Source of the DNA: Crossiella equi
GTDB lineage: Bacteria; Actinomycetota; Actinomycetes; Mycobacteriales; Pseudonocardiaceae
Reading direction: 5' to 3'
Assembly: GCF_017876755.1 (NCBI RefSeq)
Contig: NZ_JAGIOO010000001.1
Coordinates: 6,619,786-6,683,785 of the forward strand
Length of the DNA: 64,000 nt
A program made the position numbers and the translations under genes. Each line of letters starts with the position of its first letter. The stretch's first letter is position 1. The notes under the pieces are model-generated. The model was given only the letters and a program-made list of their open reading frames with translations, did no database searches and was not told where the DNA came from. Positions 25,171 to 31,776 of this stretch are shown here, piece after piece.

Positions 25171-26054
25171 GGCTTCGCCGACCGCACCACGGCCACCGGG
25201 ACCGCCGCGTAGTGCACCACCGCGTGGCTCACCGAGCCCAGCAGCAGGCGCCGGACCGCGCCTCGGCCGTGGCTGCCGACGACGAGCAGGGAGGCGTTGG
25301 CGCCCTGTTCGAGGAGCGCGTCGACCGGTTTCTCCGTGGTCACCACCTCGGTGACGGTGAGTTCCGGGTGCTGGTCGCGGTGGGGTTGCAGCCAGCCGCG
25401 CAGCAGCGCCTTGCCTTCCTCCCGCAGGATCTCGGGGTCGAAGTCCCAGGCGCGGATCGGGGCCAAGGCGTCCAGGGGCAGGTCGCTCCAGGCGTGGACG
25501 GCGACCAGGCGGTGTTGGTGCCGGGCGGCGAAGTCGACGGCGAAGTCCAGGGCCGCCGCGCTCGTGGTGGAGCCGTCCACGCCGACCACCACCGGGCCCG
25601 CGTCCAGGCCGGGTGGGGTGCGGAGGACCACCACCGGGCAGTCGAGAGTGCGGACCAGGGTGGAGGCGATCGAGCCCAGGCGGATGCCGGTGGCGGCCGA
25701 GCGGCCCGCCGCGCCCAGGACCAGGAGCTCGGCGTCGTGGGTGTGTTCGGCCAGGACGTCCAGGGGGTCGCCCGGGACGAAGTCGCCGTGCACGTCCAGG
25801 CTCGGGAAGGCCGTTCGGCAGCGTGCCACCAGCTCCTGGAGGCCCTGGTGGGCCCAGTCGTACACCGGGTCCGGTTTGACGCCGGGCTCCGTGGTGGCGT
25901 ACGCCGGGGAGGTGACTTCGTGGGCCCAGACCAAGCGGAGCGGGAGGCCGCGGTGGACCGCTTCGGTGGCTGCCCAGTGGGCCGCGGTCCGGCTCGGCGG
26001 GGAGCCGTCGACACCGGCCACGACCCGTCTGGGGAACTGTGTGTCGGTCGCCAT
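25164..26054 (-). CDS. Universal stress protein, tandem UspA domains
   Basis: A 296-residue protein with two UspA domains (about 8-145 and 155-292). The second ends in the ATP-binding motif GSHGRGAVRRLLLGSVSHAVVHYAAVPVAVV, which fits G-2x-G-9x-G(S/T); the first has LGAAGRSAATGIRLGSIASTLVRTLDCPVVVL. Such proteins bind ATP and respond to stress or starvation. The ATG at 26054 has no Shine-Dalgarno; GTG 26069/26066 in the same frame are alternatives. It is divergent from the agmatine deiminase gene and bracketed by two near-identical palindromes. Confidence 0.9.
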   Translation of the reverse strand: MATDTQFPRRVVAGVDGSPPSRTAAHWAATEAVHRGLPLRLVWAHEVTSPAYATTEPGVKPDPVYDWAHQGLQELVARCRTAFPSLDVHGDFVPGDPLDVLAEHTHDAELLVLGAAGRSAATGIRLGSIASTLVRTLDCPVVVLRTPPGLDAGPVVVGVDGSTTSAAALDFAVDFAARHQHRLVAVHAWSDLPLDALAPIRAWDFDPEILREEGKALLRGWLQPHRDQHPELTVTEVVTTEKPVDALLEQGANASLLVVGSHGRGAVRRLLLGSVSHAVVHYAAVPVAVVRSAKPD

Positions 26055-26098
26055 GTCAAGGAGTACCACCGCCCAGTGCTGGACAAACGGCAATCTGT

Positions 26099-26127
26099 TT
26101 GACTGAAATTTCAGTCAGTGCGAGCAT
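26099..26127 (+). promoter_or_regulatory. Agmatine deiminase promoter with palindromic operator
   Basis: TGACTGAAATTTCAGTCA (26100-26117) is a perfect 18-bp palindrome. A -35 TTGACT (26099-26104) lies in its left half; 17 bases on is the -10-like GAGCAT (26122-26127), 7 bases before the ATG at 26134, consistent with a leaderless message. A repressor bound here would block the -35. The obvious candidate is the TetR regulator of the same operon. Confidence 0.6.
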
Positions 26128-26133
26128 GGCGGT

Positions 26134-27150
26134 ATGCCGCCGAACTGGACCATGCCCGCCGAGTCCGACCCGCATGCCCGGACGTACCTGGCCTGGCCCG
26201 CGCACACCTCGATCCACGGCCGGTACCTCGGCGAGGTCCGGGACGCCGTCGCCCGGATCGTGTGCGCGGTCGCCGAGCACGAACCGGTGACGTTGCTGGC
26301 GCGTCCCGAGCAGGCCGCCGAGGCGGCGCGGGCGGTCGGGGGTGCGGCGGAGGTGCTGCCGGTGCCCGTGGACGACCTGTGGGTGCGCGACCACGGGCCG
26401 GTGTTCGTGACCCGGTCGGGTGAGGTCGCGGGGGTGGACTTCGGGTTCAACGGCTGGGGCGGCAAGCAGGACCCGCACGGCGACGACCACCTGGCCGCGC
26501 GTCGGCTGCTGGCACAGCTCGGGCTGCCCCGGCACGCCGCCGGGATCGTGGCCGAGGGCGGGTCGCTGGAGGTCGACGGCGAGGGCACACTGCTGGCCAC
26601 GGAGAGCTCCCTGCTCAACGACAACCGCAACCGGGGGCTGGACCGCGCCGCGGTCGAAGCCGAGCTGGGAGCCCGGCTCGGGGTCGAGAAGGTGGTGTGG
26701 CTGGCCGGGGTGCGCGGTGCGGACGTCACCGACTGCCACGTGGACGCGCTGGCCCGGTTCGCCGCGCCCGGCGTGGTCTTCGTCAACGAGCCCGCGCCCG
26801 GCTCGTCCGCCGACGTGTGGGCCGGAGTCGCCGCGCAGGCCCGGGAGGCCCTGGCCGAGGCCGTGGACGCGCGCGGCAGGCGGCTGGTGGTGGTCCCACT
26901 GCCCGAGCCGGACCTCGGGCTGATCCGGGGGCACGGGGAGTTCGTGGCCAGCTACCTCAACTACTACGTGGCCAACGGGGCGGTGTTCGCACCGCAGTTC
27001 GGCGACCGCCGTGCCGATGACCGCGCCCGGGGGCTGCTCGCCGAGCATCACCCCGATCGGGTGGTGGTGCAGCTGGACATCGACCCGATCGCGTACTCCG
27101 GCGGCGGCATCCACTGCGCCACCCAGCAGCGGCCGGGGGTGGCGGCATGA
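26134..27150 (+). CDS. aguA: Agmatine deiminase
   Basis: A 338-residue enzyme of the agmatine/peptidyl-arginine deiminase family, hydrolysing agmatine to N-carbamoylputrescine and ammonia in polyamine or arginine catabolism. Seen are the N-terminal PAESDPHARTYLAWP, the substrate motif DDLWVRDHGPVFV, GFNGWGGKQ, EGGSLEVDGEGTLLATESSLLNDNRN, the catalytic DCHVDALARF and the nucleophile Cys328 in GGGIHCATQQ. Length is slightly under the usual 345-370. The stop overlaps the tetR ATG by 4 bp. The start at ATG 26134 lacks an SD, fitting a leaderless transcript. Confidence 0.92.
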   Translation: MPPNWTMPAESDPHARTYLAWPAHTSIHGRYLGEVRDAVARIVCAVAEHEPVTLLARPEQAAEAARAVGGAAEVLPVPVDDLWVRDHGPVFVTRSGEVAGVDFGFNGWGGKQDPHGDDHLAARRLLAQLGLPRHAAGIVAEGGSLEVDGEGTLLATESSLLNDNRNRGLDRAAVEAELGARLGVEKVVWLAGVRGADVTDCHVDALARFAAPGVVFVNEPAPGSSADVWAGVAAQAREALAEAVDARGRRLVVVPLPEPDLGLIRGHGEFVASYLNYYVANGAVFAPQFGDRRADDRARGLLAEHHPDRVVVQLDIDPIAYSGGGIHCATQQRPGVAA

Positions 27151-27773
27151 GCCCCGCGCCCGCGCCGGACCGCCGGGAGGCTCTGGTGGCCGCGGCCTGC
27201 CGCATGATCGCGCGCACCGGCGTGCGCGGCCTGCGCGTGGAGGAGGTGGCCAGGGAGGCCGGGGCCTCCACCGCGCTGATCTACTACCACTTCCGCAACC
27301 GGGCCGGGCTGCTCGGCGCGGTGATGGACCACGTGGACGAGCAGGCGGTCGCCTACACCTCGGTGACCGCGTCCGGCACCGGGCGCGAGCTGCTGGCCGC
27401 GGTGCTGCTGGCGGAGTTCCAGGACCGCAAGAAGGTGCGGGAGAACTCGGCGGTGTGGGGGGAGCTGCGGGCGGCGTCGGTGTTCGACAAGGCGGTGCGG
27501 GAGATGATCGGCCGGGCCACCGCGCGCTGGCACGAGGACGTCGCGCTGCTGGTGCGGGCCGGGCAGACCGACGGCAGCGTGCCCGCGGACCTGGATCCGG
27601 AGGCGGCCGCGGTCCGGCTGACCGCGCTCGTGGAGGGGCTGAGCACGCGCTGGCTGGCCCGGCTGCTGCCCACCGGCGCGGCCCACCGGGCGGTGCTGGC
27701 GGCGATCGCGGCCGAATGCCGGGACGGGCTTGCGCCGGTCGCCGGAACCCCCGGCGCTGGGCCGACCGTGTGA
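27147..27773 (+). CDS. TetR-family regulator
   Basis: A 208-residue repressor. The N-terminal helix-turn-helix reads AACRMIARTGVRGLRVEEVAREAGASTALIYYHFRNRAGLLGAVMDHV (about 16-63), canonical TetR. The C-terminal ligand domain starts near residue 75 and is intact, with weak similarity to BetI-type proteins. It overlaps agmatine deiminase by 4 bp (ATGA), so the two are translationally coupled. Likely it represses its own operon through the palindrome at 26100-26117, responding to agmatine or a related amine; this is inference. Confidence 0.9.
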   Translation: MSPAPAPDRREALVAAACRMIARTGVRGLRVEEVAREAGASTALIYYHFRNRAGLLGAVMDHVDEQAVAYTSVTASGTGRELLAAVLLAEFQDRKKVRENSAVWGELRAASVFDKAVREMIGRATARWHEDVALLVRAGQTDGSVPADLDPEAAAVRLTALVEGLSTRWLARLLPTGAAHRAVLAAIAAECRDGLAPVAGTPGAGPTV

Positions 27774-28103
27774 CAAGCGGATCACCTGCCTGGCGACCCC
27801 GGCTGCCCTCGGTCAGGGAGGGCCGGGACACCGCCTGGGGCCGCCCGGCCGATGATCGTCCGCAACGGCCGTCGGAGTGGGGTGAACGCCTGGGAACATC
27901 ATTCTGAACGGTGTTCAGTCACCCTTGGCTACTACCCCGAGCGGATGACGTAGGAGACACCACGGTCTCGACTCCATGGACCGGGTAGTCTGGGCGTCGC
28001 ACGAATCGTATTCTCGAAGTGACGCCCCACGCGGGGCGCCCGCCGGGTCCGGCGGAACCGCTGAAGCCCGGCGCCCGCTACAAGCTGTGCCGGAGGAGGA
28101 GCC
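27774..28103. other. Intergenic region, 330 bp
   Basis: Contains the inverted repeat CTGAAC-ggt-GTTCAG (27904-27918), a possible small operator, and -10-like TAGTCT (27987-27992) before the DUF3040 gene, which has GGAGGAGG ahead of its ATG. No gene is seen. Confidence 0.5.
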
Positions 28104-28511
28104 ATGCCACTCTCCGAGCACGAGCAGCGACTGCTCGACCAGATCGAGCGCGCGCTCTACGCCGAGGACCCCAAGTTCGCTTCGACCGTGCGCGGCGCAC
28201 GGCTGAAGCGGCCGTCTCGACGGCGGCGCCTGCAGGGCCTTGCGGTGTTCGTGGTGGGCCTGTTGCTGCTCGTTGTTGGTGTGATCTTGCCCTGGTTGCG
28301 ACCTGCCGACATCCCGGTGCTCAGCGTCATCGGCTTCCTGCTGATGTTCGTCGGCGCCGTGTGGGGCCTGTCGGCCACGGGGAAGTCAGACCCCGCCGCC
28401 GAAGAGGGGGGCTCTCCGCAACAGCGGTCGGCGACTCCTCGGCGGAGCTCGTTCTCACAGCGGATGGAAGAACGCTTCCGCCGCCGGTTCGACGACGGTG
28501 ATCAACACTGA
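28104..28511 (+). CDS. DUF3040 membrane protein
   Basis: A 135-residue actinobacterial protein. The N-terminal MPLSEHEQRLLDQIERALYAEDPKFAS is the hallmark of DUF3040, followed by a basic patch (KRPSRRRR), two TM segments (about 45-65 and 72-92) and a charged cytoplasmic tail. Relatives (Rv2169c in mycobacteria) lie near mraZ, and that neighbourhood is retained here. The function is unknown. GGAGGAGG precedes the ATG. Confidence 0.93.
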   Translation: MPLSEHEQRLLDQIERALYAEDPKFASTVRGARLKRPSRRRRLQGLAVFVVGLLLLVVGVILPWLRPADIPVLSVIGFLLMFVGAVWGLSATGKSDPAAEEGGSPQQRSATPRRSSFSQRMEERFRRRFDDGDQH

Positions 28512-28541
28512 TCGCGGCCGCCACCAGTTGAAGACAGGCGC

Positions 28542-28593
28542 CCCAGCGGGGTGTCAGCTCCCTCGGCAACCGGGGAGCTGACACCCCGCTGGG
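28542..28593. terminator. Bidirectional terminator, 21-bp stem
   Basis: Left arm 28542-28562, 10-base loop, right arm 28573-28593, perfectly complementary over 21 bp. It ends at the base next to the NACHT stop codon (28596-28594) and lies 30 bp after the DUF3040 stop, so it can end both convergent transcripts. Confidence 0.85.
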
Positions 28594-31500
28594 TCATGCC
28601 CGTGAGTAGGGCCAGGGGTCCTGGGGGCTCTGCCGCTGCCACGCGGCCTCGGCCCGGCGCGCGAGGTCGGGGCGGGCCTGGGCGAGGTCGGCCCAGACGG
28701 TCGGCTCGAAGTCGGTGAGCTGGTCGGGGTCTGGGAGCGCCTCCAGTTCGGTCAGCTTGACCAGCACCTCCAGCAGTGGGGGCGTCGGGTCACTGGCCAG
28801 GAGTTCGGCAAGCATCGGAGTCAGCGCGCTGCCCACCGCCAGATCCGTGACGGGGTCACGGCCGAGCAGCGCCAGCGCGTGGTGGAGGGCTCGTTCCTCC
28901 ATCTCGTGCCAGCGAGGGGTCATCTGGCTCAGGCCCCGGACGAACAGGTTCATCGCCTCGACGCCGTGGTTCGGGTTGGCCCGGTGGTCGGCGCCGAGCA
29001 GGGTGAGCACGTGGTCCAGCCGGACCAGCTCGCTGAGCTCCGGGTGTGTGGGGTGGGTGGCCGCCCGGATGTAGTCGTCGTAGGCGCTGCCGCGTACCTG
29101 CGCGGCATCCGGTCTGCTGGTCAGCGTCAGCAGGTCCAGGAGGGTTCGTTCGCGTTCGCCCGCGGACCGTGTCGTCTCCGGCAGGTGCTCCAGCAGCGGT
29201 TCCAGGATGTGCAGGTACAGGTCCTCGAAGCCGCACTGGAGGTGGGTGTGGCGGCGCAGCTCCTCCAGGGACGGCCACGGTTCCGGCCAGTGCGCGGGGA
29301 CCGGGGGAGGGGTGGCGAGGTGGCCCAGGGCCAGGGCGATGTCGTGCGGCTTGCGTTCCAGGGTGAGCTGGTCGGCCAGGCCGGTCCACTCCTCGGCGGT
29401 CAGCTGGCCGCGCCACAGCAGGACGTCGCCGCGCCAGTGCCGCACGACGTCGTCGACCTCGCCGTACAGCTCGCTGCCGTGCACCCAGTGCTTCAGGACC
29501 ACCAGCAGGAGCAGGAGGTTCGCGCGGTAGAGGCCGTGGCGGGCCGGGGCCGTGCGGACCTGGGGCTGGTAGTCGGTGGCGGTGCGGTGCGGGTGGGGCA
29601 GCAGGGCGGTGCGGTAGAGGCGGAGCACCAGGGCGGTCAGCTGCTCGCGGTGCTCCGGGGTGGCGGCCTGCCGGAACTCGGTGAGGAAGGTCAGGACCGG
29701 GACGCGGTTGCTCAGCGGGGTCTGGGAGAGCAGGGCGTGCAGGAAGCCGTCGTCCAGGGGCGTGGTGGCGAACGGGTTGGCGGCGGTCGCGGCGGCGAGG
29801 GCGTTCAGGGCGGTCAGCGCCTGCCAGGTGAAGCGGGCGACCAGGTACTCGCCGAAGGTGGCGTGCAGGAACTCGTAGGTGCGCAGGCGGTCGTCGTCGC
29901 GGTGGGCTTCCGCGCGGTGGATGAAGAAGAAGCGACCCAGCGTGCTTTCCGCTTGGCCCAGTGGTGAGCGCGAACCGGTGCGCGGGGTGGCCCGCACACC
30001 CAGCAGGGCGGTCAAGTCCGCGTCCAGGTCCGGCTCGGTGATCCACTGCTGGCCCCGGTTGAACATGCCGAAGGCGACCACGGACAGGCGGCGCAGCTCG
30101 TGTTCGACCGCGGCGGCCAGGTCCTTGTCCGGGAGTCCCGCGTGGGTTTTGCGGACCTCGCGTTCGGCGAAGCGGTGCAGCAGGCGTTCGTACAGTTCGC
30201 CCTCGGCCAGGTCCGCCTCGTCCAGGGTGCCGCCGTCGGCCACGTACAGGGTCAGCATCAGCAGCAGGAGCGGCTGGCTTGCCAGGTCGGGGTGGCGGAG
30301 GGCCACCTCCGGGGTGAGCGGGGCGTCCCAGGCGGTCAGCCAGCGGGTGGTGCGGGGCGGGTCGAAGGGTTCCAGGCGCAGGGCCACGCTGCCGTCCGGG
30401 ACGCGGGCGCGGTCGGCCACCGAGGTGCGCGTGGTGACCAGGACCGCGACCGGGCGGCCCTGTTCCGCCTCGCGCTGCTGGAAGGCGCGCACGCGGTCCA
30501 GGTAGTCGCTCTGGCTCACGCCCGTGGCCTGGAGGAGCTCGTCGAAGCCGTCCAGGAGGACCACCGGGAGGGCGTCACCCGCCGAGCGGGACAGGTCCGG
30601 CCAGTCCAGGCGGTAGCCCGTGCGCTGGCGGATGGCCTGTTCGACCTGGGTCTGCACGTCGCTCTCCGCCGCCACCTCGCGCAGCGGGACGCGGACCGGG
30701 AGGAAGTCCGTCGGCGGGAGGCGGGCCGCCAGCACGTGCGTGAGCATCGACTTGCCCGAGCCCGGCTGGCCCAGCACCAGGAGCGGGCCGCGCGTTGCCT
30801 GCGGGGAGGTGAGGTGGCCGAGGAGGAAGGCCTCGACGTCCTCGCGGACCGGGATCTCCTCCCACCACGGCTCCTGGCTCAGCGCCGCGCCCGGGCCAAT
30901 GCCCTGGACGCGGTAGCGCGGGGCGACGTAGGCCTCGTGCAGGGCCGGGATGCGGAAGCCCGCCGGGACCTCGCCCGGTTCGATGACCGGGACGTCCAGC
31001 CGGGCCTGGTAGCCGCGGGCCAGGTCGGCGCGGCGGTCGTCCGGGGCCCGGCCGGTGGCGATCGCGACCAGCTGGGTCTGGAGGTCGGCCAGGCCCGTGC
31101 GGACCAGGTGCTGGGTGGCTGAATGTTCATTCAGTCCGGACCAGAACGCGAGCTCCGGGCAGTCCACGGCCAGCTGGCGGAACAGCTCCTGGTAGCGGGT
31201 CAGCGCGTGTCCGACGAGCTGGCGCGTGGCCTGGATGAAGAGATCCCGGCGGCGTTCGTCCCACCGGTCCCACACCGCGAGCCCGCTGACGAACTTCAGC
31301 AGTTCCGTGCACAGGTCGCTGTAGTGGGCGGAGAGGGCCTGGAGGTTGTCGGCGTACGGGCGTTGCGGGGCTGGCAACGGCACGTCGGCGTCGAGCAGGC
31401 TGCTGACCAGGGCCCTAGTCCGCAGCTTCGGGTCCAGGACCTCCTCGGGATCCGGGCGGAAGTCCAGCTCCCGGAACGCCTCGACGAAGGCCAGCGTCAC

Positions 31501-31761
31501 GAGCACCGCGTGCGCCGCCGCCAGCCGCTGCGTGCGGTCGAAGCGGCGCAGGCCCCGCACCCGGTCGGACAGGCCGTTCACCAGGTCGTGGCCGTGCTTG
31601 ACCAGGTCCGCTTTCGCGTCGAACCAGCCCAGCACCTCGTCGGCGAACGGGGCCGTGCCCAGCATGGCGGTGCTGGTGAGGCGGTCCAGCCAGGTGACCG
31701 CCCTGCTCTCCTTGCCGCCCAGCAGGCGGACGGCGTCGGCGTAGGTCAGGGCCCGCAGCAT
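28594..31761 (-). CDS. NACHT-domain NTPase (bacterial NLR-like)
   Basis: A 1055-residue STAND-class ATPase. Residues 1-260 are helical, starting LTYADAVRLLGG, and fit the actinomycete NACHT N-terminal helical domains (NNH7 type, from memory). The NACHT core has Walker A GQPGSGKS (331-338), Walker B LPVVLLDGFDELL with Asp404, Asp407 and Glu408, then VLVTTRT. Near residue 660 FLHATFGEYLVARF matches the (F)LHxxFxEYLxA motif that closes many NLR ATPase modules. The last 390 residues are alpha-helical without an obvious nuclease or TIR domain. Bacterial NACHT proteins of this kind include antiphage effectors. ATG 31761 follows an AGGA and lies 15 bp after the tgpA stop, so it is the fourth gene of the moxR operon. 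Confidence 0.88.
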   Translation of the reverse strand: MLRALTYADAVRLLGGKESRAVTWLDRLTSTAMLGTAPFADEVLGWFDAKADLVKHGHDLVNGLSDRVRGLRRFDRTQRLAAAHAVLVTLAFVEAFRELDFRPDPEEVLDPKLRTRALVSSLLDADVPLPAPQRPYADNLQALSAHYSDLCTELLKFVSGLAVWDRWDERRRDLFIQATRQLVGHALTRYQELFRQLAVDCPELAFWSGLNEHSATQHLVRTGLADLQTQLVAIATGRAPDDRRADLARGYQARLDVPVIEPGEVPAGFRIPALHEAYVAPRYRVQGIGPGAALSQEPWWEEIPVREDVEAFLLGHLTSPQATRGPLLVLGQPGSGKSMLTHVLAARLPPTDFLPVRVPLREVAAESDVQTQVEQAIRQRTGYRLDWPDLSRSAGDALPVVLLDGFDELLQATGVSQSDYLDRVRAFQQREAEQGRPVAVLVTTRTSVADRARVPDGSVALRLEPFDPPRTTRWLTAWDAPLTPEVALRHPDLASQPLLLLMLTLYVADGGTLDEADLAEGELYERLLHRFAEREVRKTHAGLPDKDLAAAVEHELRRLSVVAFGMFNRGQQWITEPDLDADLTALLGVRATPRTGSRSPLGQAESTLGRFFFIHRAEAHRDDDRLRTYEFLHATFGEYLVARFTWQALTALNALAAATAANPFATTPLDDGFLHALLSQTPLSNRVPVLTFLTEFRQAATPEHREQLTALVLRLYRTALLPHPHRTATDYQPQVRTAPARHGLYRANLLLLLVVLKHWVHGSELYGEVDDVVRHWRGDVLLWRGQLTAEEWTGLADQLTLERKPHDIALALGHLATPPPVPAHWPEPWPSLEELRRHTHLQCGFEDLYLHILEPLLEHLPETTRSAGERERTLLDLLTLTSRPDAAQVRGSAYDDYIRAATHPTHPELSELVRLDHVLTLLGADHRANPNHGVEAMNLFVRGLSQMTPRWHEMEERALHHALALLGRDPVTDLAVGSALTPMLAELLASDPTPPLLEVLVKLTELEALPDPDQLTDFEPTVWADLAQARPDLARRAEAAWQRQSPQDPWPYSRA

Positions 31762-31776
31762 CGCGAATCCTGTCCG

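Noticed and set aside
28594-31761. NACHT gene as cargo of a mobile element
   Set aside because: No transposase, integrase, tRNA or flanking direct repeat; it sits inside an operon with tight spacing.
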